DNA of 64,000 nucleotides from Clostridia bacterium (lineage in GTDB: Bacteria > Bacillota > Clostridia > Oscillospirales > CAG-272), in NCBI GenBank assembly GCA_017450945.1, contig JAFSSP010000026.1:1-64000 (forward strand), written 5' to 3'. Positions within the stretch are counted from its first letter, which is position 1, and each line of letters starts with the position of its first letter. The notes beneath the pieces are model-generated. The model ran no database searches, had not been told where the DNA came from, and saw only the letters and a list, made by a program, of their open reading frames with translations. Made by a program: the position numbers and the translations under genes. Below are positions 1-8,241 of this stretch, in pieces.

Positions 1-953
1 GCCACGCCGACTACGTTAAGAACATGATCACCGGTGCCGCTCAGATGGACGGCGCAATCCTTGTGGTCGCCGGCACCGACGGCCCTCTGCAGCAGACCCG
101 CGAGCACGTTCTGCTCGCTCGTCAGGTTGGCGTTCCTGCCATCGTCGTGTTCCTGAACAAGACCGACCTGGTTGACGACCCCGAACTGCTTGACCTCGTT
201 GAGATGGAAGTCCGCGACCTCCTTTCTCAGTACGACTTCCCGGGTGATGACATTCCGATCATCCGCGGCTCCGCTCGTGACGCTCTCGAATCCACCAACA
301 CCGATATCAATGCTCCCGAGTACAAGTGCATTCTTGAGCTCATGGATGCCGTTGACAGCTATATCCCGACCCCTGAGCGTCAGGCTGACCTGCCGTTCCT
401 GATGCCCGTCGAGGACGTCTTCTCCATCTCCGGCCGTGGTACCGTTGCTACCGGTCGTGTGGAGCGTGGTACCGTTAAGGTTTCCGACGTTGTTGAAATC
501 GTCGGTCTGACCGAAGAGAAGAAGCAGACCACCGTTACCGGTGTTGAAATGTTCCACAAGCTCCTGCCGCAGGCTGAGGCTGGTGACAACATCGGCGCTC
601 TGCTCCGTGGTATCGCAAAGGACGAGATCGAAAGAGGTCAGGTTCTTGCAAAACCCGGTTCGGTTCATCCGCACACCAAATTCGTGGGTCACGTTTACGT
701 TCTGACCGAAAAAGAAGGCGGCCGTTCGAAGCCCTTCTTCACCGGTTACAGACCGCAGTTCTATTTCCGCACCACCGACGTTACCGGCAACATCGACCTG
801 CCTGCAGGCGTTGAGATGTGCCGCCCCGGCGACAACGTGGATATGAACGTTGAACTCATCAAGCCGATCGCTTGCGAAGTGGGTCTCCGTTTCGCTATCC
901 GTGAAGGCGGCAGAACCGTTGGTTCCGGCGTCGTCTCGAAGATCGTCGAGTAA
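1..953 (+). CDS. tuf: Elongation factor Tu, C-terminal part (partial)
   Basis: This is the GTPase that delivers aminoacyl-tRNA to the ribosome. The frame is open from base 3 at the window edge. It begins in the switch II region ([18 protein letters not shown]) and carries the guanine-specificity motif NKTD, then domains 2 and 3 with the typical [11 protein letters not shown] and [19 protein letters not shown] stretches. About 317 codons are present, so roughly the first 80 residues, including the P-loop, lie upstream of the window. A strong terminator follows the stop, so tuf ends its transcription unit. Codon use is highly biased, as expected of an abundant protein. Identity is near certain. 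Confidence 0.98.
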   Translation, partial: HADYVKNMITGAAQMDGAILVVAGTDGPLQQTREHVLLARQVGVPAIVVFLNKTDLVDDPELLDLVEMEVRDLLSQYDFPGDDIPIIRGSARDALESTNTDINAPEYKCILELMDAVDSYIPTPERQADLPFLMPVEDVFSISGRGTVATGRVERGTVKVSDVVEIVGLTEEKKQTTVTGVEMFHKLLPQAEAGDNIGALLRGIAKDEIERGQVLAKPGSVHPHTKFVGHVYVLTEKEGGRSKPFFTGYRPQFYFRTTDVTGNIDLPAGVEMCRPGDNVDMNVELIKPIACEVGLRFAIREGGRTVGSGVVSKIVE

Positions 954-966
954 TTTCTAAAAACCT

Positions 967-996
967 TTCGGGGAACGGCTTTTGCCGTTCCCCGAA
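967..996 (+). terminator. Intrinsic terminator of tuf
   Basis: The arms ggggaacggc and gccgttcccc face each other across a TTT loop, starting 13 bases after the tuf stop. The hairpin is very stable. The T-run behind it is poor, so the call rests on the stem and its position. Confidence 0.75.
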
Positions 997-1023
997 ATAA
1001 CGATTCCATCATTTATAAAAAAT

Positions 1024-1220
1024 TCTTTGGGGAATGGTGAAATTCCATACCGGCAGTAAAGTCTGCGAACGCTGAGGGGATCCTTGGCGCCGATCGGGTG
1101 CAATTCCCGAACCGACGGTGAACGGTTCTTATGAACCCGCAGTCCGGATGAGAAAAGAAAACAGGTAGCCTAAAGAGGGCTGCTCTTGTCGATTTCCCGG
1201 GAATGCCCGGGCTTTTTCTT
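1024..1220 (+). promoter_or_regulatory. FMN riboswitch (RFN element) with terminator
   Basis: The region from 1024 to about 1163 has the conserved RFN blocks: tctttggggaatggtgaaat, the ataccggc/agtaaa pair, accgacggtga, and agtccggatgagaaaag. An expression-platform hairpin follows, with two cccggg arms at 1196-1201 and 1206-1211 and then ctttttctttt. FMN binding is expected to favour this terminator and shut off the riboflavin transporter gene 30 bases downstream. The architecture is the standard Bacillota one. Confidence 0.93.
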
Positions 1221-1251
1221 TTCTCCGTTCATTTTGTAATAGGAGAAATTT

Positions 1252-1938
1252 ATGCAAACCAATCAAGCAAAAAACACGCACGCGAAAATTTATTGTCTCG
1301 TGGGCGTTGCCATCTTCAGCGCGCTGGCCTATGTTGCCATGCTGTTCATCCATTTCAAGGTGTCTTTTCTGACGCTTGATCCCAAGGACGCGATCATCAC
1401 GCTTTGTGGTCTCTGCTTTGGCCCTGTCTGGGCGCTTGTGTCCTCGCTCATTGTGGCAGTTGCAGAACTGCCGGTCAGCAGCACCGGTCTTTATGGGCTG
1501 CTTATGAACTTCCTTGGCACTGCCGCCTTTTCGGTGACTGTAAGTCTTGTTTACAAATGGCGCAAGAATTTCCTTTCGGCCATCCTGGGACTTGTCTCCG
1601 GAGTGTTTGCCATGACCGCCGTCATGCTTGTCGCCGATCTATTCATCATCCCTCTCTATACGCCCGGGGTGGATGTTTCGGTCGTGTGGAATATGATCCC
1701 GAAGTTGCTGTTGCCTTTCAATCTGGTCAAGGGACTCTTCAACGCGTCGATCGTTCTGCTCCTCTACAAGCCGACTGTGTCAACTCTGCGCCGGATCGGA
1801 TTTTTGCCGAAGTCCGAGGCAAAACTGCGTTTTGACGCACGGACGATCCTTGTCATGCTCGCGGCGATTTTGCTCATTGCCGCCTCGCTGTTCGTGATCT
1901 TCGGACTGCTCAACGGCAGTTTCAAGTTCGGCATTTGA
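1252..1938 (+). CDS. ribU: ECF transporter riboflavin-binding S component RibU
   Basis: A 228-aa hydrophobic protein with about six membrane segments. It is the substrate-capture subunit that joins a shared energy-coupling module (EcfA/A'/T) to import riboflavin. Family-like features are the LDPKDAIITLCGLCFGP and GLYGLLMNFLGT stretches and the late NLVKGLFNASIVLLLYKP helix. The FMN riboswitch directly upstream supports riboflavin as the substrate. The start follows a clear aggaga Shine-Dalgarno. No ECF module genes are in the window. Confidence is high from context plus sequence. Confidence 0.93.
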   Translation: MQTNQAKNTHAKIYCLVGVAIFSALAYVAMLFIHFKVSFLTLDPKDAIITLCGLCFGPVWALVSSLIVAVAELPVSSTGLYGLLMNFLGTAAFSVTVSLVYKWRKNFLSAILGLVSGVFAMTAVMLVADLFIIPLYTPGVDVSVVWNMIPKLLLPFNLVKGLFNASIVLLLYKPTVSTLRRIGFLPKSEAKLRFDARTILVMLAAILLIAASLFVIFGLLNGSFKFGI

Positions 1939-1946
1939 TTTTACAA

Positions 1947-1975
1947 TTGACAATCATCGCTTTTTGCGTTACAAT
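1947..1975 (+). promoter_or_regulatory. Sigma-A-type promoter for the small exporter gene
   Basis: TTGACA (1947-1952), a 17-base spacer, then TACAAT (1970-1975). A Shine-Dalgarno aaaggggg lies about 10 bases before the ATG at 2008. Confidence 0.75.
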
Positions 1976-2007
1976 AAGAAAACAAACAGGAAAGGGGGAA
2001 TCGGGCT

Positions 2008-2502
2008 ATGATACAGGCCATTGAGAGCTTTTTTACCAATTCGGTCGGAAAAGAGCTTGCCGTCTTTTTTTGCTCGATGATCCCCGTGATCGAGTGCCGC
2101 GGCGCAATTCCGCTCGGTTGTGGACTGGGCCTTGCTTGGTACTGGACTTTTCTTCTTTCCTTTGCCGGCAACCTTTTGCCGGTGCCGTTTATCCTGCTGC
2201 TCATCGAAAAAATCATCCTTTGGATGGAAAAATCCAAGGTCAAAGCTTTTCAAAAATTTGCCTCCTTCCTTCGCCGCAAGGTGGAAAAACACAAGGGAAA
2301 GATCGAAAAATATTCCTACTGGGGGCTTGTCCTCTTTGTCGCCATTCCGCTTCCCGGTACCGGCGCGTGGACTGGCTCGCTCATCGCCGCCCTCCTTGGG
2401 CTTGACGTCAAAAAATCCACCCTTGCCGCAACACTTGGCGTTACGATCTCCTGCACGATCATGACGATCGGCTCGTATTTGATCAAGAGCGCGGTGACAT
2501 AA
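2008..2502 (+). CDS. Small multidrug export family membrane protein
   Basis: A 164-aa integral membrane protein resembling the COG2426 / Sm_multidrug_ex family. Visible family features are the N-terminal MIPVIECRGAIPLG stretch, an amphipathic basic central segment (about residues 72-105), and FVAIPLPGTGAWTGSLIAALLGLD followed by a last hydrophobic helix. The actual substrate of this family is poorly established, so the export role is only a family label. It has its own promoter and is followed by a palindromic repeat that probably ends transcription. Confidence 0.85.
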   Translation: MIQAIESFFTNSVGKELAVFFCSMIPVIECRGAIPLGCGLGLAWYWTFLLSFAGNLLPVPFILLLIEKIILWMEKSKVKAFQKFASFLRRKVEKHKGKIEKYSYWGLVLFVAIPLPGTGAWTGSLIAALLGLDVKKSTLAATLGVTISCTIMTIGSYLIKSAVT

Positions 2503-2521
2503 AAGGGAAGAGAAAGAGAAG

Positions 2522-2584
2522 GCGGGGAGAAACTTTTGCAAAAGTTTCTCCCCGCACCCCTTTTCAAAAACGTTGAAAAGGGGT
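2522..2584. repeat. Dispersed palindromic element, copy 1 (short form)
   Basis: Two adjoining hairpins. Module A has 16-base arms (gcggggagaaactttt and its complement) at 2522-2537 and 2540-2555. Module B has 12-base arms (accccttttcaa / ttgaaaaggggt) at 2556-2567 and 2573-2584. It lies between two convergent genes and abuts the stop codon of the minus-strand one, so it can serve as a bidirectional terminator. Related copies occur six more times in the window. Confidence 0.85.
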
Positions 2585-3075
2585 TATTTTGCCAATTCCT
2601 CGAAGGCTTTATGGTGTTCTCTCAAAATTCTTAAAGCGACCTCATCAATTTTTTCATCGTCGGCAAGGTTGATTACCTTTCTTCCGCGGTTGATTGCCCT
2701 TGCCATATATTTTGCTGCACCACCATAAGAGCGAGCAACATATGCAATAACAGTGTCCGCATTGTCCATCCAACGATTGCGATAGTCGATTGCATAGCGC
2801 TTTGGAACCCTTTCGATTCCTTCCGGAAAAATTGTTTCGTCCGGCAGATAAATTCCAGCATCATCGGGAAGATATGCGAGAACGATAGCATATCGGATTT
2901 CGGAATACTCTTGTTTCAAGCTACGCAAGCAAGACAGCACCATGGCATCAAAATTTCCATGAGTGCCGACATAAAACTGTGTAGTTCCCTTCTTGATTTG
3001 ATTTTTGATTGTTTCAAACAGCATTGGTTTTGTTGAACTGCAACAATCGTGATGACCAAAAAATGTACATCCCAT
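2584..3075 (-). CDS. SLOG/DUF1273-like protein
   Basis: A 163-aa soluble protein starting MGCTFFGHHDCCSSTKPML. It resembles the DUF1273/YpsA-like branch of the SLOG (Rossmann, nucleotide-ligand) superfamily. Supporting features are the early GHHDC, the central FYVGTHGNFDAMVLSCLR segment with a Gly-rich loop, the NADTVIAYVARSYGGAAKYMARA helix and a final RGRKVINLA strand. The start is fixed by ggagg ahead of the ATG at 3075; the longer frame upstream would read through the operator and promoter. It is divergent from a ribbon-helix-helix gene, with a perfect palindrome between them. Its ligand and role are unknown. Base composition is more AT-rich than its neighbours, suggesting an accessory pair. 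Confidence 0.75.
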   Translation of the reverse strand: MGCTFFGHHDCCSSTKPMLFETIKNQIKKGTTQFYVGTHGNFDAMVLSCLRSLKQEYSEIRYAIVLAYLPDDAGIYLPDETIFPEGIERVPKRYAIDYRNRWMDNADTVIAYVARSYGGAAKYMARAINRGRKVINLADDEKIDEVALRILREHHKAFEELAK

Positions 3076-3091
3076 ATCTTTCCTCCATTTT

Positions 3092-3114
3092 AGTATACTT
3101 GTATCAAGTATACT
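3092..3114. promoter_or_regulatory. Perfect palindromic operator candidate
   Basis: The half-site agtatacttg (3092-3101) and its exact reverse complement (3105-3114) are separated by three bases. A minus-strand TATAAT (complement of 3121-3126) lies immediately upstream of the minus-strand gene side, so a protein bound here would sit on the transcription start of the SLOG-type gene. The adjacent ribbon-helix-helix protein is the obvious candidate ligand. Confidence 0.7.
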
Positions 3115-3180
3115 TGAAACATTATACCACAAAATAATCTTAAAATGTACTTGAATTAAGATAATTTTGTGGGGGACGAT

Positions 3181-3369
3181 ATGAGAAACAAAGCAAATAA
3201 GCATTTGGGAATTGAAATTGATCCCGAGTTGCATCAAAAAATCAAGTATGTTGCCGAATATGAGGGGCGTTCGATCAATGGGCAAGTTCTGTATCTTGTT
3301 CGGCAATGTGTGAAAAATTTTGAAAGCGAAAACGGCAAGATTGATACGAAATCGGACGACAACAAATAA
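3181..3369 (+). CDS. Arc-like ribbon-helix-helix DNA-binding protein
   Basis: A 62-aa protein (MRNKANKHLGIEIDPELHQK...) with the Arc/MetJ fold pattern: a short basic strand (GIEIDPELH), helix A (QKIKYVAEYEG), a turn (RSIN) and helix B (GQVLYLVRQCVKNFE). A GTG 12 bases upstream is in frame, but ggggg at 3171-3175 is placed for the ATG at 3181. It most likely binds the palindrome at 3092-3114 and controls itself and the divergent SLOG-type gene. Such proteins are often antitoxins or repressors of small accessory modules. No toxin-like partner other than the divergent gene is visible. Confidence 0.75.
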   Translation: MRNKANKHLGIEIDPELHQKIKYVAEYEGRSINGQVLYLVRQCVKNFESENGKIDTKSDDNK

Positions 3370-3376
3370 AAACCTC

Positions 3377-3405
3377 TTGCATTTTCAATTTGAGTGTGCT
3401 ATACT
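3377..3405 (+). promoter_or_regulatory. Promoter of the SAM riboswitch-metK unit
   Basis: TTGCAT (3377-3382), a 17-base spacer, then TATACT (3400-3405). Transcription would begin about 10 bases before the aptamer. Confidence 0.8.
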
Positions 3406-3424
3406 ATACCCAAGAATTTCATAT

Positions 3425-3552
3425 TTCTTATCAAGAGTAGCGTAGTGACAGGCACGATGATGCTACAGCAACCTGCGAAGAGGCTTTCGTAAGGTGCTAA
3501 ATCCTGACAGATGAGAGCAAAAAAATAGCTCCGTCTTGCGGAGCTTTTCTTT
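3425..3552 (+). promoter_or_regulatory. SAM-I (S-box) riboswitch with terminator
   Basis: Canonical S-box blocks are present: ttcttatcaagag at the 5' side, the ggcacgatgatgc helix, cagcaacctgcgaagaggc, aaggtgctaaatcctgac, and the closing agatgagag. A terminator hairpin follows, with arms agctccg (3527-3533) and cggagct (3539-3545) and then tttcttttt. High S-adenosylmethionine should terminate transcription before metK, giving feedback control of its own synthesis. Confidence 0.95.
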
Positions 3553-3576
3553 TTGCCAAAGAAAGGAATGACGACA

Positions 3577-4767
3577 ATGAACGAAAACAGAAAACTTTTT
3601 ACGAGTGAATCGGTGACCGAGGGGCATCCCGACAAAATTTGCGACAAAATTTCGGATGCGATCCTGGACGAGATGCTCCGCCAGGATCCGATGTCCCGCG
3701 TGGCCTGCGAGACCTTTGTGACCACCGGCATGGTGGCGGTGATGGGAGAAGTGACGACACACGCCGACGTAGATATTCAGGCGATCGTCAGAGAGACGGT
3801 TCGCGAGATCGGTTACGACCGCGCCAAATACGGATTTGACTGCGACAGTTGCGCGGTCATTACTTCGCTTCACGAGCAGTCGCCGGACATTGCGCTCGGT
3901 GTGGACAAGTCTCTCGAGGCAAAAGAGGGAACCGACACCGACGGCCTCGACACAGGTGCCGGCGACCAGGGTCTTATGTTCGGCTATGCCTGCAACGAAA
4001 CCAAAGAGCTCATGCCCTTGCCGATCTCGCTTGCGCACGCGCTGGCAAAGCGGCTGACCGAAGTCCGCAAGAACGGAACACTTTCCTATCTGCGTCCGGA
4101 CGGCAAAACGCAGGTGACGGTCGAATACGACGAAAGTGACAAACCGGTTCGCGTCGACACGATCGTGATCTCCTCTCAGCACGCCGCCGATGTTGCTCTT
4201 GAGACCATCCGCAAGGATATTATAAGAGAAGTCATCACACCAATCATTCCTGCGGGCATGATCGACGACAAAACCAAAATTTACGTCAACCCGACCGGGC
4301 GGTTCGTCGTGGGCGGCCCCTCGGGAGACACCGGGCTGACCGGCAGAAAAATCATTGTCGACACCTACGGCGGGTACGCGCGTCACGGCGGCGGAGCCTT
4401 TTCTGGCAAGGATCCGACCAAGGTTGACCGCTCGGCCTGCTATGCCGCGCGCTATCTGGCAAAGAACGTGGTCAAAGCGGGGCTTGCCGACAAGTGCGAA
4501 GTCCAGCTTGCCTATGCTATCGGCGTGGCAAAACCGGTTTCTCTGAGAGTGGACACCTTTGGAACCGGCAAAATTTCGGATGCAAAAATTGCCGACGCGC
4601 TCGCAACGCTGGTCGATCTGCGCCCGGCGGCAATCATCAAAAAGTTTGATCTGCGCCGCCCGATCTACTGCGCCCTGGCCGCCTACGGCCACATGGGTAG
4701 GGAAGACCTGAACGCACCCTGGGAGAATTGTGACCTTGTTCCCGAACTGAAAAAACTGGTGGGATAA
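3577..4767 (+). CDS. metK: S-adenosylmethionine synthase
   Basis: Makes S-adenosylmethionine from ATP and methionine. The 396-aa length is normal. Signatures are [23 protein letters not shown] at the N-terminus, the [12 protein letters not shown] motif, the P-loop-like [17 protein letters not shown] and the C-terminal FDLRRPIY. The ATG at 3577 is preferred over the in-frame ATG at 3568 because the gaaagga Shine-Dalgarno directly touches the earlier one. Control by the SAM riboswitch upstream fits the role exactly. Confidence 0.97.
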   Translation: MNENRKLFTSESVTEGHPDKICDKISDAILDEMLRQDPMSRVACETFVTTGMVAVMGEVTTHADVDIQAIVRETVREIGYDRAKYGFDCDSCAVITSLHEQSPDIALGVDKSLEAKEGTDTDGLDTGAGDQGLMFGYACNETKELMPLPISLAHALAKRLTEVRKNGTLSYLRPDGKTQVTVEYDESDKPVRVDTIVISSQHAADVALETIRKDIIREVITPIIPAGMIDDKTKIYVNPTGRFVVGGPSGDTGLTGRKIIVDTYGGYARHGGGAFSGKDPTKVDRSACYAARYLAKNVVKAGLADKCEVQLAYAIGVAKPVSLRVDTFGTGKISDAKIADALATLVDLRPAAIIKKFDLRRPIYCALAAYGHMGREDLNAPWENCDLVPELKKLVG

Positions 4768-4820
4768 TCAGGAATCGTTTGAAGCATTCGGATTTTGTGC
4801 TTTGAATGGCGTTTTTTGCC

Positions 4821-4871
4821 AGCCTTCCCCCTTGAGGGGAAGGGGGACCGCTTTAGCGGTGGATGAGGGTT
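4821..4871 (+). repeat. Short dispersed repeat S, copy 1
   Basis: About 50 bases: a hairpin cttcccccttgaggggaag, then accgctttagcggt, then ggatgaggg. It lies 47 bases before an inverted copy, so the two copies could fold into one large structure. Confidence 0.8.
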
Positions 4872-4918
4872 TCCATGAAAAACTTACTATAAAAAAGAAA
4901 AGTAGTTTTGCTTTCTCA

Positions 4919-4969
4919 ACCCTCATCCGTCACGGCAAGCCGTGCCACCTTCCCCTCAAGGGGGAAGGC
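4919..4969 (-). repeat. Short dispersed repeat S, copy 2 (inverted)
   Basis: The reverse orientation of copy 1. It reads ccctcatccgtcacgg on the plus strand and ends with ccttcccctcaaggggga. The variable middle arm is cacggcaagccgtg instead of accgctttagcggt. Between copies 1 and 2 the spacer also carries an imperfect inverted repeat (aaaacttact / agtagtttt). Confidence 0.8.
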
Positions 4970-5058
4970 GAAAAAACTAGCGCCTAAAAATAGATTTCTA
5001 AATGATAAAAAAGCAAAATTGAAATTGATCCGAAAAGGACATCAGAATCGCTTCCGTT

Positions 5059-5107
5059 AGCCTTCCCCAGCGGGGGAAGGGGGACCGCGAAGCGGTGGAT
5101 GAGGTGT
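5059..5107 (+). repeat. Short dispersed repeat S, copy 3
   Basis: The same order of parts as copy 1: ccttccccagcgggggaagg, accgcgaagcggt, ggatgaggt. It ends 13 bases before the recD2 Shine-Dalgarno, so it lies in or next to that gene's leader. Apart from the S repeats, the 360 bases between metK and recD2 show nothing I can support. Confidence 0.8.
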
Positions 5108-5130
5108 CTCTTTTCAGAAAGGAGGCTCCC

Positions 5131-7383
5131 ATGAACGGAGAAGTTGGAAAATACTTTATGCAAGGCCCTGTCGACGAGGGCGATCTGCTGACGCTATCCG
5201 GCAGTGTGGAGGACGTGATTTTCTCCAACCGCGAGAACGGATACGCCATCTGCGAGCTTGGACTCGAACCAGAGAACGAGCTTGTGACTATCACGGGGAC
5301 GCTTCCTTACGTGGAAGAGGGCGACCTTTTGACCGTGCACGGGAGTTGGGTCCACAATCCCAAATACGGCAGACAGTTCAAGGTGGAAAGCTTTGAAAAA
5401 ACCATGCCGGTCGGCGCCGACGCGATCCGCCGCTACCTTGCCTCGGGGAACATCCGCGGCATAGGACCCAAAACGGCGCAACGGATCGTGGACAAATTCG
5501 GCGACGAGACCTTTGACGTCATGGAGAACCATCCGGAATGGCTTGCCGATATTCCCGGTATCACCCACAAGCGGGCGCATGAGATCTCCGACGAATTCCG
5601 CAGAAAAGCCGGGATCCGCGCCGCCATGCTCTTTTTTAGCGACTTTTTCGGCGGGGCGCTCATCGTGCGCATTTACGAAAAATATCACGGCGCGGCAATC
5701 GAGATCGCCAAGCACACCCCTTACCGCTTTTGCGAAGAGATCTCCGGCATCGGTTTTGAAAAGGCCGATCGGATGGCGCAAAAACTCGGTTTTGGAAAAG
5801 AGGAATTGCCGCGCGTTTGCAGCGGGATCCTCTATATCCTCTCGGATAGAGCCGCGCAGGACGGGCATTTGTGCCTGCCAAAAGAAGAGTTGATCAGACA
5901 AGCGGCACAGCTTTTGGAGGTGGATCCTTCCATTGTGGAGACCGCGCTGGGGCAGCTCGAAAAAGATCGGCGGCTGATTGCGGATCGACGCGGTGAGACG
6001 GTTTTCTTTTACGAAAAAAGCGCTTATGAAAACGAGCGCTATATTGCCAAAAAGCTTCTGCTTTTGAACCGGCTTTGCCCGGCTGTTGACACCGCCAATA
6101 TTTCAAGCCTGATCGACAAAGAGGAAAAGCAGAGCGGCATCGAATACGCGGGGCTTCAGCGCCGCGCCATCGTACTGGCGCTGGAGAGCGGCGTCATGCT
6201 CCTGACCGGCGGTCCCGGCACCGGTAAAACCACCGTGGTGCGGGCGCTTTTGCACATTTTTCAAAGCATGGATGCGCGCGTCTCGCTCTGCGCGCCCACA
6301 GGACGCGCCGCAAAACGACTCTCCGAATCCACCTCCTGCGAGGCAAAAACCATTCACCGCCTGCTTCTTTACGGGCCGGGTGAAAACGGAGTTCTCGGCT
6401 TTGGCAGAAACGAAAAGAATCTGCTCGACGAGGACGTGATCATCGCCGACGAGGCCTCGATGATCGACAATCAACTGATGAGCGCCCTCTGCGAAGCGAT
6501 CAAACCCGGGGCGCGCCTCATTCTCATCGGCGACTCGGACCAGCTTCCCTCGGTGGGGGCAGGGAACATTCTGCGCGATCTGATTGCAAGCGAGTGCTTC
6601 GCCACGGTCAGACTCACCGAGATCTTTCGTCAGGCCAAAGAGAGCCTCATCGTCACCGGAGCACACGCGATCAACCGCGGCGAGATGCCGCGCCTTGACG
6701 CAAAGGATAAGGACTTTTTCTTCCTTGCAAGAGAGGATGACGGCGAGATCCTTTCTACCGTGCGCGAGCTTTGCAAAACGCGGCTTCCGCGTACCTATGG
6801 CGAGATCGCCGAGAGCGGAACGCAGGTCATTTGCCCTTCGCGCAAAGGAAAAACCGGCACCGATTCCTTTAACGGCGTTCTGCAGGAGTCGCTCAACCCG
6901 CCGTCGCATGAGAAAGCCGAATACAGGTTCCGCGATCAAATTTTCCGCGAGGGTGACCGCGTGATGCAAACCAAAAACGATTATATGCTCGAATGGAAGC
7001 GCGACGACGGCGCGGCAGGTTTCGGCATTTTCAACGGGGATATCGGCGTGATTCTTTCGATCGACAAGCGGAGCGAAAAACTGCAGATCCGTTTTGACGA
7101 GAGAACCGTATTTTATGATTTTTCTCTGCTTGAGAATCTATCGCTTGCCTATGCCATCACCGTGCACAAAAGTCAGGGATCCGAATATCCGATCGTGATC
7201 CTACCGCTTGGATCTACACCGCCGATGTTGCTCTTCCGCAATCTTCTTTACACGGCGGTCACCCGCGCCCAGCTCATGGTGATCCTCGTCGGCCGGTCGG
7301 AATTCATCCGGAAAATGGTGGAGAACAATCAAAAGAGTCTGCGCTATACCGGCCTTGCCGAGCGCTTGGGAGAATTCAAATGA
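5131..7383 (+). CDS. recD2: RecD2-type superfamily 1 DNA helicase
   Basis: A 5'-3' DNA helicase of the RecD2/YrrC type, acting in repair without RecBC. It is 750 aa, the usual family size. The N-terminal half holds an OB-like segment (about residues 15-90) and helix-hairpin-helix stretches (NIRGIGPKTAQRIVDKFG, HPEWLADIPGI). The ATPase core shows Walker A GGPGTGKTT, Walker B IADEASMID, GDSDQLPSVGAG and the late AITVHKSQGSEYP and LLYTAVTRA motifs. The ATG at 5131 follows aaaggagg; an upstream in-frame GTG lies inside an S repeat and is rejected. The stop overlaps the next start (ATGA), indicating coupled translation. Confidence 0.95.
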   Translation: MNGEVGKYFMQGPVDEGDLLTLSGSVEDVIFSNRENGYAICELGLEPENELVTITGTLPYVEEGDLLTVHGSWVHNPKYGRQFKVESFEKTMPVGADAIRRYLASGNIRGIGPKTAQRIVDKFGDETFDVMENHPEWLADIPGITHKRAHEISDEFRRKAGIRAAMLFFSDFFGGALIVRIYEKYHGAAIEIAKHTPYRFCEEISGIGFEKADRMAQKLGFGKEELPRVCSGILYILSDRAAQDGHLCLPKEELIRQAAQLLEVDPSIVETALGQLEKDRRLIADRRGETVFFYEKSAYENERYIAKKLLLLNRLCPAVDTANISSLIDKEEKQSGIEYAGLQRRAIVLALESGVMLLTGGPGTGKTTVVRALLHIFQSMDARVSLCAPTGRAAKRLSESTSCEAKTIHRLLLYGPGENGVLGFGRNEKNLLDEDVIIADEASMIDNQLMSALCEAIKPGARLILIGDSDQLPSVGAGNILRDLIASECFATVRLTEIFRQAKESLIVTGAHAINRGEMPRLDAKDKDFFFLAREDDGEILSTVRELCKTRLPRTYGEIAESGTQVICPSRKGKTGTDSFNGVLQESLNPPSHEKAEYRFRDQIFREGDRVMQTKNDYMLEWKRDDGAAGFGIFNGDIGVILSIDKRSEKLQIRFDERTVFYDFSLLENLSLAYAITVHKSQGSEYPIVILPLGSTPPMLLFRNLLYTAVTRAQLMVILVGRSEFIRKMVENNQKSLRYTGLAERLGEFK

Positions 7384-8159
7384 AGCGGGCGGCCTCTTTG
7401 ATCCGCGGGCTTCTGTTCCCGCCGAAATGCGTTTGCTGTCGGGAGCTGATGCCGTATGACACCGTTCTCCCACTCTGCAAGACTTGTGCGGGTGAGTGGG
7501 AAAAGGAGACGCTGGAACCCTGCGGCTTTTGTCAGAGGCCGGTGAGCGAGTGCTTTTGCGCCACGCCGCGCATGAGACGCGCGGGTGTGTCGACGCTCTT
7601 TAAGCTCGCCTATTACAGGGCGGGGAAGAAAAGTTGCCCCGACCGGATCCTTTTTCGCATGAAGGAGTCCGGGGCGCGCCCGCTCTATTCCTTTGCGGCA
7701 AAACCGCTTGCAAAGAAGATTCTTCCTTATCTTCTGGAGAAAAAGATCCCGCTGGAAGACTGTATTTTGACCTTTGCGCCAAGACACCAGCGCGCCTTTT
7801 TCAGGGCCGGAGTGGATCAGGCCGAACTGCTTTCCAAAGAACTCTCAAGAGAGCTCGGAATCAAACAGTCGGCCCTGCTCGAGCGGAACCCGATCAAAAA
7901 CAAGGTTCAGAAAAGACTGAATGCCTCCGAGCGGCAAAAGAATGCCGAAGCGGCCTTTTCCATCAAGGAGGGGCTCGATCTTTCGGGCAAAACGATCCTG
8001 CTTGTCGACGATACGGTCACGACCGGCGCTACCATGGGAGTTTCCGCAAAGCTATTCAAAGAGGCGGGGGCAGCAAGGGTGCTTGGCGTTGCCTTTACGC
8101 TTGACGAGATCGGCCGTTTCCCGAAAGAGGCGCCGGTTTCCACCAGACCCTATTTTTGA
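7380..8159 (+). CDS. comF: ComF family phosphoribosyltransferase-like protein
   Basis: A 259-aa ComF/GntX-type protein. The N-terminus has a zinc-ribbon-like set of cysteines (CVCC, CKTC, CGFC, CFC within about residues 18-62). The C-terminus is a type I phosphoribosyltransferase fold with the PRPP loop ILLVDDTVTTGATM. In Bacillus subtilis ComF aids uptake of transforming DNA; many homologues occur in species not known to be competent. It is coupled to recD2 by a 4-base overlap, which suggests a joint DNA-processing role. No other competence gene is nearby. Confidence 0.88.
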   Translation: MKRAASLIRGLLFPPKCVCCRELMPYDTVLPLCKTCAGEWEKETLEPCGFCQRPVSECFCATPRMRRAGVSTLFKLAYYRAGKKSCPDRILFRMKESGARPLYSFAAKPLAKKILPYLLEKKIPLEDCILTFAPRHQRAFFRAGVDQAELLSKELSRELGIKQSALLERNPIKNKVQKRLNASERQKNAEAAFSIKEGLDLSGKTILLVDDTVTTGATMGVSAKLFKEAGAARVLGVAFTLDEIGRFPKEAPVSTRPYF

Positions 8160-8175
8160 TTTTTTGCAAAAAAGA

Positions 8176-8204
8176 TTGATTTTTCCCCAAAAATCGTGTA
8201 CAAT
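8176..8204 (+). promoter_or_regulatory. Promoter of the mreB-like gene
   Basis: TTGATT (8176-8181), a 17-base spacer, then TACAAT (8199-8204), followed by the Shine-Dalgarno agaaaggag at 8222-8230. Confidence 0.75.
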
Positions 8205-8241
8205 ATAGTTGAAATTCTTGCAGAAAGGAGCGTCTTCGTCC

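Noticed and set aside
4802..4987. Short 61-codon open frame spanning two S repeats
   Set aside because: It reads straight through palindromic repeats, has no ribosome site and no domain features.
5095..5130. Longer N-terminus of RecD2 from an in-frame GTG
   Set aside because: It lies in repeat S copy 3, and aaaggagg is spaced for the ATG at 5131.
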